DNA of 64,000 nt from Diadophis punctatus similis (lineage: Eukaryota > Chordata > Lepidosauria > Squamata > Dipsadidae), in the NCBI GenBank assembly GCA_023053685.1, contig JALIGW010000022.1:2239001-2303000 (forward strand), in the 5' to 3' direction. How positions within the stretch are numbered: position 1 is the stretch's first letter; every line of letters starts with the position of its first letter. This document shows, one piece after another, positions 23,701 to 35,200 of this stretch. The position numbers and the translations under genes are program-made. The notes under the pieces are model-generated. The model saw only the letters and a list, made by a program, of their open reading frames with translations. It was not told the DNA's origin and ran no database searches.

Positions 23701-26700
23701 TCGTGCTGTTGTAACTTCAAACCAATGAATGGTTGTAAGTTGAGGATTGCCTGTGTGATTCGGAGGGTATACACAAGCAAGTCATCTTGAATGCAGAGGC
23801 TGGTGGGTTTTTTTGAACTACTGTTTTTGAAACAAACCCTATTAAAATGGAGACAAAGTTTGTACCCCGGGGTGGGGATGGGCGTCTGCCTTTGAAAACG
23901 ATCCGCGTTTGTCCTCTTGTGGTTGAATCAAGAAATCCTTTTTTTTGTTGTTGTTTAGGTGAAGTTCATGAAAAGCAAGCCTGGGGCAGCCATGGTGGAG
24001 ATGGCAGATGGCTACGCGGTGGACCGAGCCATCACCCACCTCAACAATAACTTCATGTTTGATCAGAAGTTGAATGTCTGGTGAGTTCCACCTGCATTAT
24101 TCCCAGGCCGCCTTGAGGAACCTGGGTCAAAGCCAGGAGGGCGCGACTGAGCAAGCCTGTCTCGCTTTGTCCGCAGTGTGTCCAAGCAACAGGCCATCAT
24201 GCCTGGCCAGTCTTACGGTCTCGAGGACGGCTCCTGCAGCTACAAAGATTTCAGCGGCTCCCGGAACAATCGCTTCTCCACCCCGGAACAAGCCGCCAAG
24301 AACCGAATCCAGCATCCCAGCAACGTTCTCCATTTCTTCAATGCGCCTCTGGAAGTGACGGAAGGTAACTTCTACGAGGTAAGGGGCAGCCTCCGCCTGC
24401 TTGGCCATAATTGGGGGGGGGGGGGGAATAATTCAGCAGTTTGTTTATTTGTTTCGTGTTTCTTAACCACCAATCCTTCCTTAGAGGGTTTAGGGAGAAT
24501 AAGCAAAACTTGGTGTCCTTAATGTATGACATGATGATGATTTTAATGGATTTAGACAGCATCTTGCTGCCAAATGTAGCTTTCATTCCAAAAAGCAGGA
24601 AAAACAACAACAGGCTTTCACGTCTGGATATGATACTAGCAGAGGTTCTGGTGTGCCTAGAAGTAGCAACTAGATTGGATCCAGTTGGGCCCCTTTGCTG
24701 GTTCCTCTCGGTGGCAAGTCTCTCAGGTCCTGAGCTGCTCTTTATTTGGCCTGAAGATGAGAACGGATTAATGTTCATTTTTGACAGAAATGATAACAAG
24801 AAGAGGCTTGTTAAGTGGTTCTAACAAACATCTGACCAAAAACAATAGTGTTTTTGTTCACTATTTTTCCACTGACCCAACCATTTAAATGAATTATTTT
24901 GCTGTCCGATAATGCTTAAAAGCTTCTCTCCTTTGGGCTCCTACCAATGTATATTCAACACAGCACAGAAATATACGTAAAACGCAGTTCCACGATGGCT
25001 GGAAACTGTACGGGAAGGCCGTGGCGTCTCTGCAAGAGCCCCTGGGAATGGGACTTGACCAAAGAGGAGAATCCTAAAGTATACATTGGCGTGATCAGGG
25101 TAGTGGCTTAACGCTCCTATTACATATGTGGCATTTCCCCCCCATCAGATTTGCGATGAGCTGGGGGTGAAGAGACCGGCTTCCGTCAAGGTGTTTTCAG
25201 GGAAGAGTAAGTATCCCTCTGCAGAGATTGGTCTTGGGGACAGGAAGCATGGACCCAGGGCCACGCAGAGTGGGTCAGGGCGATTGGAACTGTAGTCCAC
25301 TTCTCGAGAGTTTGCCCGCCCCTGTTCCAAGGAGGTGGGCCTGCTCCAGATTAACCCGTGTCTTGCTTGAAATGCCCACAGGTGAAAGGAGCTCGTCGGG
25401 ACTGCTGGAGTGGGAAACCAAAGGGGATGCGCTGGAGACTCTGGCTTTCCTCAACCATTATCAGATGAAAAACCCAAGTAAGCCCCTGTCGTGTTTTGCA
25501 GATGCTGAAGAAGGGGAGGCCTTGATGGGAATCTCCCTTCTCTTTCCCCTTCCTCTCTTTAATTTTACTGGTAGGGAAGGGAAGCTAGTAGGTCTTAAGA
25601 ACACCAACGGATTTTGACCGTGTTGGAGACCTGGCCAAATTAATCGGTTTGGGATTGGTCAGGAAAAAGCAGCCACTGACACATTCTGAACTGAGCCTCA
25701 GTGTTTAGAACAGAAGTGTCCAATGATGGGGGGGGAACACAATTCAAGGTGTTGGTGATCACCTTTAAAGCCCTACATGGCTTAGGACCACTATACCTCC
25801 GGGACCGCCTTCTCCAACATACCTCCCTAAGACCGATCAGAGTCCACAGAGTTGGTCTGCTAATGGTCCCGTCAGCCAAACAATGCCGACTGGCGGGCCC
25901 ACGAGCAAGAGCCTTCTCTGTGGCAGCACCGGCTCTCTGGAATACACTACCCCCCCCCCCGAGATCCGCATTATTCCCACCCTGCCAGCCTTCAGAAAAG
26001 CGTTAAAAACCTGGCTATGTCGACAGGCCTGGGGCCAATGAATTCAATACAACACCAAGAACTCTTGGTCCTGTGAATGAAGGAATTGCATGGGGTTTTT
26101 AAAATTATTGTTTTTAATGTTTTTATGCTTTTCTAATAATTATTGTTTTTAATGTTTTTTGATGTTTTTTGTTTGCATGTAGATTTCTTATTGTTGTGAG
26201 CCGCCCAGAGTCCCTGTGGAGTGGGCGGCATACAAGTGCGAATAATAATAATAAGTGTCCAACCTTGGTAACTTTAAGGCCTGTGGAGTTCATCTCCCAG
26301 ATTCACGTAACAGCCGTGTTACTAACTTCATGACAGCAGGGGTTCACTTAACAACTGTGGAAAAAATGGTGGTAAAATGGAGCAAAACTCAATTGTCTTT
26401 GCTTAGCCGCAGAAATTTGAGGCTCGATTGTGGTCATAAGTTGAGCATTACTTACAATCACTAAGTACAAGTAATATCTCAAGTGTTTTTAGTTTAAATC
26501 TGAATATGAGAGGCTTATTTGTTATAGATACGTTTTCTTGACTATTCAGACCAAACTGGATCACAGTGGGAGATGTTGGGGAAAGCTCGAGAAATGTTTC
26601 TTTTCTGTGGATGATGACATTGTTTTTATTTTCGAGTAAATACAGTTGAGGAGACTCATAAGCATGTCTGGCTTTCTCCTAGATGGGCCATATCCCTACA

Positions 26701-26741
26701 CCCTGAAACTCTGCTTCTCAACCGCCCAACACGCTTCCTAA
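14658..26741 (+). CDS. HNRNPL: Heterogeneous nuclear ribonucleoprotein L, 13 coding exons, 568 aa
   Basis: RNA-binding splicing and mRNA-stability factor of the nucleus that prefers CA-rich RNA. Coding exons: 14658-14861, 17042-17160, 17265-17502, 17753-17838, 18024-18120, 19217-19289, 22291-22362, 22453-22733, 23959-24080, 24177-24378, 25149-25206, 25382-25477, 26683-26741; phases join without a break. Order: basic and Gly-rich N-terminus with GGGRYYGGG-like and APKRQKTEN sequence, RRM1 about 80-155 (VVHIRGLIDGVVEADL), RRM2 about 172-249 (LFTILNPIYSITT), Gly/Pro/Tyr/His-rich linker (GPPPPHYEGRRMGP), RRM3 about 361-457 (VLMVYGLDQSKMNC), RRM4 to the end (VLHFFNAPLEVTE), C-terminus FSTAQHAS. 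Human is 589 aa; the difference lies in the N-terminal low-complexity part. Start: first ATG (MSRR) after the CpG promoter, as in the mammalian protein; a second in-frame ATG (MVKMAG) follows at 14724. Intron 4 is AT-AC. Intron 6 holds the probable autoregulatory block. Confidence 0.95.
14994..15087. promoter_or_regulatory. Pair of ZNF143-like motifs in HNRNPL intron 1
   Basis: ACTACAACTCCCATCGTCC at 14994-15012 on the + strand, and an inverted, weaker match (GGGGGTTGTAGTC) at about 15074-15087. The known ZNF143/SBS consensus is ACTACAACTCCCAGMATGC. The pair lies 130-230 bp downstream of exon 1 in a CpG-rich setting. Confidence 0.5.
15327..15718. mobile_element. TIR MITE, 'TAGTCCTCGACTTAC' family, reverse orientation
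   Basis: Starts with a degraded terminus (CAAGATGCTCCTCAAGTTAC) and ends GTAAGTCGAGGATTTCCTG. It lies in HNRNPL intron 1. Confidence 0.65.
15810..15941. mobile_element. Palindromic hAT-type MITE with 8-bp target duplication
   Basis: Arms carry GGGCACCTATGGCCCCTTT and complement, with the shared CTTCAACTC core. Flanked by GCCTTAAC at 15802-15809 and 15942-15949. Confidence 0.75.
17839..18023 (+). other. HNRNPL: U12-type AT-AC intron of HNRNPL
   Basis: The intron starts ATATCCTTTT, a perfect minor-spliceosome AT-AC donor, has a branch site TTCCTTAAT at 18006-18014, and ends AC at 18022-18023, ten bases after the branch adenosine. These boundaries give the exact reading ...AMVEF-DSVQSAQR of the hnRNP L RRM2, whereas no GT-AG pair does. 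It is 185 bp long. Confidence 0.9.
18640..18847. repeat. Degraded TIR MITE, right half
   Basis: Ends CATAAGTGGAGGACTACCTG, matching the right terminus of the 'TAGTCCTCGACTTAC' family. The left part is too diverged to place. Confidence 0.45.
20455..21610 (+). promoter_or_regulatory. HNRNPL: CA-rich intron 6 block: probable HNRNPL poison exon and splicing autoregulation element
   Basis: About 1.1 kb of unusually A/C-rich sequence with scattered ACAC/CACA clusters and a purine-rich enhancer-like run (GAGAGACAGAGACAGAGACA) near 20672-20700. Mammalian HNRNPL is known to autoregulate through CA clusters and a premature-stop exon in intron 6. A candidate exon here is 20502-20771: acceptor ACTACACAG, donor AAG|GTAACA. 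Joined after exon 6 (phase 1) it would read an immediate stop (GTG TAG). A second strong acceptor (TCTTTTCTTGCAG) ends at 20933. Exon boundaries are inferred. Confidence 0.55.
21529..21534 (+). terminator. Possible intronic poly(A) signal in HNRNPL intron 6
   Basis: AATAAA followed within about 20 bases by a T-rich stretch, downstream of the CA-rich block. It could end a truncated transcript. Low to moderate confidence. Confidence 0.35.
23376..23753. mobile_element. TIR MITE, 'TAGTCCTCGACTTAC' family, reverse orientation
   Basis: Starts CAGGTAGTCCTTGAATTGC and ends GTAAGTTGAGGATTGCCTG. It lies in HNRNPL intron 8. Confidence 0.75.
25724..26252 (+). mobile_element. L2/CR1-type LINE, 5'-truncated, with 10-bp target duplication
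   Basis: Encodes the C-terminal segment ([30 protein letters not shown]) and the 3' tail GCCGCCCAGAGTCCCTGTGG plus (AAT)n. The direct repeat AAGTGTCCAA at 25714-25723 and 26253-26262 flanks it. It sits inside a palindromic MITE remnant in HNRNPL intron 12. Confidence 0.8.
26253..26470. repeat. MITE remnants: palindromic MITE flank joined to a TIR MITE fragment
   Basis: GTGTCCAACCTTGGTAACTT continues the interrupted palindromic MITE; from about 26305 the sequence matches the inner and right part of the 'TAGTCCTCGACTTAC' family. Confidence 0.45.
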
Positions 26742-27024
26742 TTGCTCTTCGGTTCCTGACCGAGAAGACTGCTCCGTTAACTTACTTGTGTGTGATTTAT
26801 TTTGTTTGTTTGTTTGGCAAAGCTCCGATGTCCCTTTGTTTTTTTTGTTTTTTTGTAAAAACCAATTTAAAAATAAGCTTAATTAGAGGCTGCCTGCAGC
26901 TAGGTCAGCTGGGAAAAGAAGCGCCGTGGCATTCTGATGACATCGAATTTTAAAACAATTGTACCTGTGATATGTTTTTCCCCCATTCATACAATGTGCG
27001 CTGCCTGTGCTAGTTGGCACATTT

Positions 27025-27030
27025 AATAAA
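27025..27030 (+). terminator. HNRNPL: HNRNPL poly(A) signal
   Basis: AATAAA about 285 bp after the stop codon, in a conserved-looking 3' UTR, followed by GTTTGGAAAATAAATCGTTG. It is a suitable end for the main transcript. Confidence 0.7.
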
Positions 27031-27404
27031 GCTGTTTGGAAAATAAATCGTTGTCAAAACTGAACCTGGTAACGCCTTGGGAAGTTTTTGAAGAAGAGGG
27101 CAGGCAGGTACGCCGAGGGTCATTCTTTTTTGAAGGGAATTAAGTTGGTCTGGGTGTCTCTTACTTTGTTTCCATGGAAGACCAGGCTAAATTTAAAAAG
27201 GGAGGAGGTACCATTTAACCGTTTTATGCAAACCTTTTATTCTTTTCCCTTGCTTTATTGTATGCTGGGCGGCTTTATAATTTAAAGAAGGGAGCAGGGA
27301 GATATTACTAAATCTATGCCACACTATGCAATAACAGTGTTCTACACTATGACAGCCTTTATGCTTAGTTTTAGCTTTCCTAGGTTTCTAAGAACATTTA
27401 AGGC

Positions 27405-27630
27405 CAAGTCCCAAAGGTGCTTTTTCAGGAGGCAACCGGACTTCCTTGTTTTTTCTTTTTTGAAGACGTTTCGCTTCTCATCCAAGAAGCTTCTTCAGCT
27501 CTGACAGGATAGGGTTAGGGTCAGGTCTATCCTGTCAGAGCTGAAGAAGCTTCTTGGATGAGAAGCAAAACCTCTTCAAAAGAAAGAACAAGTCCAGTTG
27601 CCTCCTGAAAAAGGGGACAACCATGACGTG
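27405..27630. repeat. Foldback repeat, 'GAAGACGTTTCGCTTCTCAT' family
   Basis: Inverted arms (CAAGAAGCTTCTTCAGCTCT and complement) around a short loop near 27505-27525. Confidence 0.75.
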
Positions 27631-27674
27631 GATGACAGAATCTACAGAATTTAAGGCCAAACATCTTTGCTACC

Positions 27675-28550
27675 TTTAATCTATATATATATATAAGCGA
27701 AAACCACTCACACATTAATCAAGAAATCTCCAGAACCGTAAAGCCTACAAACTTGAAATTTGCCACGTATATTCCTCTTGCCTTCTAGGTGCTCACTAAG
27801 AAAGGATTTTTCAAAATAATAATCGGAGCATGAGTATTTCTTATATTATTAACAAGCTCTGATGCTAGGGAGTTCTACTCCCCCCTCCCCCCTGAAAAGA
27901 AATCTGATCCAAATGCAAAACACAAGCAGAGGAGTTTCAGTTTTGCTTTTGCTTTCACAACAGCAAGCAGCTTTACTACAGAACAGTTGAGCTCAGCCAC
28001 ACACAGACTCCTTCATGTCTCCTCATTGCTCACACAGCAAATACTGTTTGAGTTTCCAAACACCCCTCAACTCTCACACACTAACAGGACACTAGCCAGA
28101 TGAATACCAATGGATGCTTATTTTCCTCCTCAGTTCAGACAAATCTTTCCTTCTACTGTAACACCAGTTAAAGGGAAAAGAGGCAAAAAACAGGAAAAGA
28201 TTTACAGACGCGATTAGGAAAACAAGTAAGGGAAGCTGCCTGTTTCTCCCGTGGCCAGTTCTACTTGGCATGTTCCAGAGTCAGTTCACCTGACAGCCTG
28301 GTCATCCTCCAGCCAGACAGCAAAACCAGGAATGTTTACAGGGAGGTCCTGAGCAATTCATCTGAGGGATGAATTGAGAGTCTATGCTATGCAAATAATG
28401 TCTTCATCTGTAACAGAAACTTAATTTACCATCTCTAATGAAATAATACAGTCCCTTTTTAAACTACTCATTAATTTTCAAGCTTTAAGTGTCAATTTAT
28501 CAAGCCCCATCACAGTTTTGTAGCGAAGCATGGGTATCAGTATTTTTTTA
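27675..28550. mobile_element. Possible Helitron-like non-autonomous element
   Basis: Begins near TCTATATATATA followed by CGAAAACCACTCACACATTA and AGAAATCTCCAGAACCGTAA, and ends near TTGTAGCGAAGCATGGGTAT. These resemble the ends of reptile Helitron-associated repeats; the diagnostic CTAG terminus is not intact. The intervening 700 bp between HNRNPL and ECH1 holds nothing else I recognise. Confidence 0.35.
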
Positions 28551-28865
28551 AAAAATCTTACACTGGCTTCCTTCAACACCAATATTTAAAACATTTTGGA
28601 AATCGCAAACTTATGAATGGCTGAGAGCTGCCAATACTCATGCCAAGGGAGAGAAGGTAAAAATGCTTCCAAAGAGGAAGGGTGTGATTGTGTGTCCCTG
28701 GCTGCTGTCCTTGACTTTTGTCTAAACATTTTTGCATGGAAAGGCCTTTTCTACAAGGGAAGACCAGGGGTTCTTCCTCTTTGCCTCCATGGAGCCTCCA
28801 GTGTTGGGTTAGATTTAAGCCATTTTTAGATAAAATAATTTCCGGAGTTCCACAGCCAGCCTTCT

Positions 28866-28920
28866 GGGCTAGGGAATTCTGGGAGTTGAAGACCACACAT
28901 CTTAAAATTGGTTGAGGTTC
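28866..28920. repeat. Half-copy of the palindromic MITE
   Basis: GGGAATTCTGGGAGTTGAAG followed by CACACATCTTAAAAT, just upstream of the ECH1 promoter. Confidence 0.55.
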
Positions 28921-28968
28921 ATGGGATAGAAGGTGGGGTCCCTGCTCCACTTGCTTTTTTCGAGATGG

Positions 28969-29213
28969 ACTACAACTCCCAGCAGCCTCCCTTGCCAGCC
29001 ACGCTTGACAAGTCTGCGGCGGCCCGCACGTCAATCCCGGCTTTCCCCTTTCGGCCACAAGAGGGCGGCCGAGGACGGCGCTTTAGCTGTCCGGCTATAG
29101 AGGCGGAGTGCTGAAGCGGCGCCTCCTTCCGGAGAGGCGGTGGAGAGACGAACGGAGCCTGTCTAGCCCAGCCAGTCACTGGTACGACTGCACTGGTAGG
29201 AGAGCCGAGAGCC
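28969..29213 (+). promoter_or_regulatory. ECH1: ECH1 promoter with ZNF143-like motif, GC-rich
   Basis: ACTACAACTCCCAGCAGCC at 28969-28987 is close to the ZNF143/SBS consensus ACTACAACTCCCAGMATGC. CpG-rich sequence follows up to the ATG at 29214. No TATA box is seen, as expected for a housekeeping promoter. Confidence 0.6.
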
Positions 29214-32200
29214 ATGGCGGTGGCGGTGGTCCTCGGGGGGCTACTTCGGAGGCGTGAGTGGGCTGTCTCCCCTCTCCCCGGTCCCTCCCTCCGCTTTCAG
29301 CCCCTGCTGCCCCCCCCGGGGTCCCATTGCCCCCCTGCTTCTGTTGCTGAACCCCCTCCCCAACCCCTTCCTGCCCCTCTGCCCCCTCTTAACTCAGTCT
29401 CCCAAGGCCTTGGACCTCAGTGCCCATCATCCTCAGCCGGCCGGGGAGAAGCGAGCTTGCTCTGGAGGGGCCCCTGCACAGCTTGCCAGGGGTTCGGGGG
29501 GGGGAAGCAATTGCCCCCCTTCCCTCCCCGCCTCGCAGCCCTTCAACTTCTGGAGGGGGGGGCAGTGGGAAGGATGGGAGGGGGGGTTTCCTCCAGGTCC
29601 GTTGCCTTCTGTGCAAGCCATGTTGGCTTGCTCCTTCTCTCCCCCACCGAAAAAAACCCCCAGCAGGTGTCTTTGAGCCACCCAGGAACTCCCTGGGAAG
29701 GGTCCTCATCTCTCCAGGTAGTCCTCGACTTACAACAGCTCGTTTAGTGACCATTTTCCAGCACCATGGCACTGAAAAAAAGGGACAGGGCCATGTTAAA
29801 GACTTATGACCATTGCTGCATCCTCATGGTCAACATTCATGTAGGGTTGGGGGTTGGACTAGAAGGCCTCCAAGGTCCCTTCCAACTTTTGTTATTCTAG
29901 TCTAGTCTATTCAGACACTTGGCCACCGACTCCTATTTACGACGGTTACAGTGTCCTGGAGTCACGTGATCCCTTTTTGCAACTTTCTGACAAGCGAAGT
30001 CAAATGAGGAAGCCGGATTCACTTCCGACGACCGTGTTACTAAATGAATAACTTCATTGATTCGCTTAAGGACGGTGCCTCGTAAAACGGGGCGAAACTC
30101 ACTTTAACAAATGCTTCACATAGCAATGGAAATGTTGGGCTCGTTTGTGGTCGTAAATTGAGGGCCACCTGACCTTGCTGTTTGAACCCCTCTGAATTTG
30201 CAGTCCCCAACGCCCCCTTCTGCCCCATCCTGCTTTCTCTGCTTGCTGCTTCCATTCCTGCCCCGTCCTGCTCTTCCCACCGCCATCTTTTTGTTTTTTT
30301 GCAACCTGCAACTCTCTCCCTTTTAGGATCAGGCTGCTCTGATTATCTCTTTGCCTGCGGTGGAATTGCAAAACAGGACAGGACAGGCAGGAGGCTTTCC
30401 CAGGGAAAAAGTGCAACCTATGGATCTCAGGCACTTGCGAAGGGAGGGAGGTGGGGAATGCGAGTGGGTGGGCTTAAGAGCGGTCAGGGACCTCCCTTCC
30501 CTGGGATCGGGGTCTTTATCAGGATCTTTGTTATTCTGCAAAGAAAAGCCCCCTCCTTTTCAGCGAGGTTGCCAACTGATCCCTTGTGCTCGGCTGAAGA
30601 GTTCTTTGCTTTCTAGGCTCACCCCATCTCTCCTTTGGGGTGTCCCGGCCACAGCAATTCGGTTCCCCCTCATGGGAGGTGGTTCTAGCCACTAGAAGGA
30701 AAAGGAGGGGTGGCTTAAGGAGCAGGAAGGTACAGGTAATCCTCGACTTACAGCAGTTCATTTGGTGACCGTTCAAAGTTATGCCGCTGAGTGAATGACC
30801 TATGACCGTTTCCCCCCACTTACGACCATTGCAGCATCCCCAGGGTCATGTGATCCAAACTCAGAGGCTTGGCAGCTGGCTCGTATTTATGACGGTCGCA
30901 GTGTCCCGGGGTCACGTGATCCCCTTTTGTGACCTTCTGACAAGCAAAGTCAACGGGGGGGGGGACTGGATTCACTTAACGACCGTGCAACTCATTTACC
31001 AACCGCAGGGGTTCACTGAAGAGCAGTGGCAAGTAAAGTCGCACAATGAGGCGAAATTCGCTTCACGACTGTTTCACTTGCCAGAATTCACTTGACTGTT
31101 TCACTTCACAGAAATTTTGGCCTCAATTGTGGTCGTAAGTCGAGGACTCCCTGTATGTGGGTCCCTCGGGTTCCTGTTGAGAGAACCCACGGCTTTGGGA
31201 TTCTTGAAATCCCCCAGGGAGCTTCTGTGTCTGAGCAGGGGGGGAGAGGGGCCTGGCTAGAACCAAGGAGGTCTTGTGGGCAGGGAGGGGTCTTCGTATG
31301 ACCATGACGTAAGTCAGGCCTCCCACACTTCAGGGTTTCAGCCCCACTGGACTCACCAGGGAGTTAGTTTGCTGGTTTGTTATACAGTTAGAGATCCCTG
31401 TTTCTCATTTTTGGCAGCTAGAAGATGCCAAACCTCTAAATCGGTGTTTCTCAACTTCAGCGATCTTCAAAGTTGCCAAGGTTGAGAAACAGATTTAGAC
31501 GTTGCCTAAGTCTTAATTATCCCAGCTGCTGAATAATCCAGCAATAGAAAAGAAGTCAGGAGGCTCCCAAGAACAGCGATATAAACGAGACATCCATCCA
31601 TCCATCCGAAAGATCAACCATCATCCTGACCGCAGAGCCTGGGAGGAGAGCCAAGGAGACCTGAAGGACACGGGGTTTGAGCCCTCTGGATCTCTGGGGA
31701 GAGGCCTTTCCAGAGGTCCCACTAGATCAGGGGTGGGGGAACCATGGGCCCTTTTGTGACTTGTGGACTTCAACTCCCAGAATTTCTGAGCCAGCCATCA
31801 AGTTGTGTGTGTGTGTGTTTTAACCCATCAGCAACCATGGAATTCTGGGAGTTGAAGTTCACAAGTCGTAAAAGGGTTCACCACCCTTGCACCAGATGAG
31901 ACTGGTTTATTGGGCAGCCAAAACTCGACCTGACCCCACCGTTCTGCTTGCACACATGGAGTTTACACCTGAGTGCAGGTGGCTTCCTTCGAGGACCTTC
32001 CTTTCAGGATGAAGCTTGGCCCTCTGCTGCTCACCGTCCATTTCCTCTCCCTTCCCAGATCTCTCCGCCCATCCTGCTTCCTTCCGCGGCTTCAGGATCA
32101 TGGCCTCAAAGCCACAGCAGCAGCAGCCGCCGCCGCAGCAGCAGCAGCCGCCGCCCAATTCCTTGCCCGCCTACGAGACCTTGAAGTTGGAACGGGTCCG

Positions 32201-35200
32201 CGAGAAAGTGCTGCACGTGGAGCTCAACCGCCCCGAGAAAAGGAACTCCATGAATGTCGCCTTTTGGAGGTAACGGGAAATCAGATTTCTTTGCGCCGCT
32301 GACGGAGGTTGCAGGACCGAGGGGAGGGGGGCGGGGAGGCACGGCAGGAGAAGCCTCGGAGACATCTGGCCTGGCTTTTAACCCGCAATCCTTATCGTGC
32401 TCTGAGTAGCCAAACCGAAAACGAGGTACAGGTAGTCCTCGACGTACGACCGCAATTGAGCCCAGCATTTATGTTGCTAAGCGAGAAATGCGTGAAGAGA
32501 GGTTTGTCCCTTTTTACGACTTTTCTTGTGAAAAATCTAAGCCAGCCACCTGGCAGATCAGGTCTCCAAGGTTCTCAGTCCAATGTGGCCTTCTCTTGTC
32601 ACAGAGAGATGGTGGAATGCTTCAACAAGATCGGCCAGGACTCTGAATGCCACGCAGTGGTGATATCGGGCGCTGGGAAAATGTTCACGTCAGGTAAGAA
32701 GGACGGAGGCATTACGGTCAGGAGAGTCCTCCTCCTCCTTAGATCAGGAGAATTTATTTATTTATTTATTTATTTATTTTGGAATTCTTATATGCCGCCC
32801 AACTCCCTAAGGACTCAGGGCGGCGTACAACAGTGAAAAATACAATAACCAAATCTAAAATGTTAGTTAAAAGCAAATATAAAAATTAAAACACAATATA
32901 AAAAGATCATCAACAGCCATTCAACATCATACATACTTGGGGAGTGAGCTCGAGTGAATTAAGCTCTACCCCCCGCCTGCAGGAAAAGCCATGTCTTAAC
33001 GGCTTTTCGGAAGGCCAGCAGAGTGGGGATAGTACGGGTCTCTGGTGGAAGTTGGTTCCAGAGCGCGGGGCCTGCCACAGAGAAGGCTCTCCCCCTTGGA
33101 CCCGCCAGCCGGCATTGCTTGGCCGACGGGACCTGGAGGAGGCCAACTCTGTGGGACCTAACCGGTCGGAGGGAAGTATGAGGCAGAATGCAGTCCCGTA
33201 GATAGCCTGATCCTAAGCCATGAAGGGCTTTAAAGATGGTGATCAACACCTTGAATTGGACCCGGAGACCGATGGGCAACCAATGCAGCTGGCGGAGTAT
33301 AGGTGTCACGTGGGTGTACCTAGGCACACCCACCACAGCACGCGCAGCCGCATTTTGCACCAACTGAAGTCTCCGGATACTCTTCAAGGGTAGCCCCATG
33401 TAGAGCGCGTTGCAGTAGTCCAAGCGAGAGGTGACAAGGGCATGAGTGACCGTGAGTAGAGCCTCCTTCTCCAAATATGGCCGCAACTGGTGCACCAGGC
33501 GAACCTGTGCAAAGGCCCCCCTAGCCACAGCAGAAAGATGATGGTCCAATTTTAGCTGTGGATCTAGGAGGACCCCCAAGTTGCGGACCTGGTCCGAGGG
33601 AGTCAGTTTCGCTCCCTCGAAGACCAAGGAGGGACAGTTGTCATGGTCCTTAGGAGGCAATATCCACAGCCACTCAGTCTTGTCGGCTATCTAGCAAGGA
33701 GCCACTGGGGCTACACCTCTTGGGGTCTTTCTCTTAGGTAGGATTTCTGTCTGCAAGGGGTATCAATCCTTCCCTTCCCCACCATCCCGTCAGAGCTGAA
33801 GAAGCCTCTGGGATGAGAAGCGAAACGTCTTCAAAGAAAAAAACCAGAAAGTCCAGTTGCCTCTTGAAAAAAAAAGCATCTTTGGGCTGACAACCAGGAC
33901 TTGGATGACCGAGAATCTCCATAGACATTTCAGATCACACTTTCAGTCCTATCAGAATCCAATTTACACAATCACGCCAAGTCTCCTTTGGCTTAGTTTT
34001 GCATGTTGGGAAGTTACAGTTTATACTGCAGATCATGTTTAGGGCAGGTTTGAAGGGAATCCTTCCAAAGTTTAAGGAGTGTGTGTGGGGGAGGTGGGGA
34101 GTTGGGGGGGACGGAATCCCGAGTTTTAAGGAGAAATGTGAGTACTTTAATACCTACAAGATACAAGTCAAGAGTTTTGCTTGTGCTGCCGAGTGAGTCC
34201 AATTAGTAGCAAAATGGGATGCAAAATTTGGCAGCCTTGTATTTAGGAGTTGAAGAATGCATTTAACAAATAGCAATAGCAATAGCACTTAGACTTATAT
34301 ACCGCTTCATAGTGCTTTACAGCCCTCTCTAAGCGGTTTACCCCGGTTAGCATATTGCCCCTAACAATCTGGGTCCTCATTTTACCGACCTCAGAAGGAT
34401 GGAAGGCTGAGTCAACCTTGAGCCGGTGAGATTTGAACCGCTGAACTGCTGAACTAGCAGTAGCCTGCAGTGCTGCATTTAACCACTGCACCATCTCGGC
34501 TCATAATGTAGCCCATGGTGGCTTAATCAGCAGAGGGTTGCCAGGTAAACATGGCTTAGACCGCAGGGGTCTCCAACCTTGGCAACTTTAAGCCTGGTGG
34601 ACTTCAACTCCCAGAATTCCCCAGCCAGCTTTGCTGGCTGGGGAATTCTGGGAGTTGAAGTCCACCAGGCTTAAAGTTGCCAAGGTTGGAGACTCCTGGC
34701 TTAGAGTGAATAGGCAGGTGTTCAGTGGCTGAGCTAGAGGGCTAGAGCCACTCCTATTCTTCCTCCATGCCCTTCTACAGGCATTGACCTCATGGAGATG
34801 GGCAGCGTTTTCCTGATGGCAGAAGGCGACGACGTGGCCCGGAAGGCTTGGAACATCCGCAAGAAGATCCGAGATTACCAAGAGTCCTTCACAGTCCTGG
34901 AGAAGGTGCCTGGGTTGAGGGACTGGGGTTGGGCAGGTGTGCCAGAAAACCGCTTCCACCCACACTTAATGGCACCTCTATTTTTCAGTGTCCCAAACCC
35001 ATCATTGCGGCTGTTCACGGGGCCTGCATTGGAGGAGGTGAGCCCCATAAGTCACGCATATCTGAACTTGTAACTCGAAGTGCCTTCCTATTCCTGGAAT
35101 TGGTTGCATGGGTGGGCTGCGGAAACGGGCAAACTCCAGAGTCTGCACCGTTTGAATTACAGGAGCTAAACAAGTAGGATCTTGCTTTGCGTAAGGGTAC

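Noticed and set aside
29214..29747. 177-codon frame starting at the ECH1 ATG
   Set aside because: It is read-through of exon 1 into intron 1; the GTGAGT donor at 29254 and the match of exon 2 onwards define the true structure.
34428..34439. Pol III B-box-like sequence suggesting a tRNA gene
   Set aside because: It belongs to a tRNA-derived SINE with an (AATAGC) tail and no complete cloverleaf.
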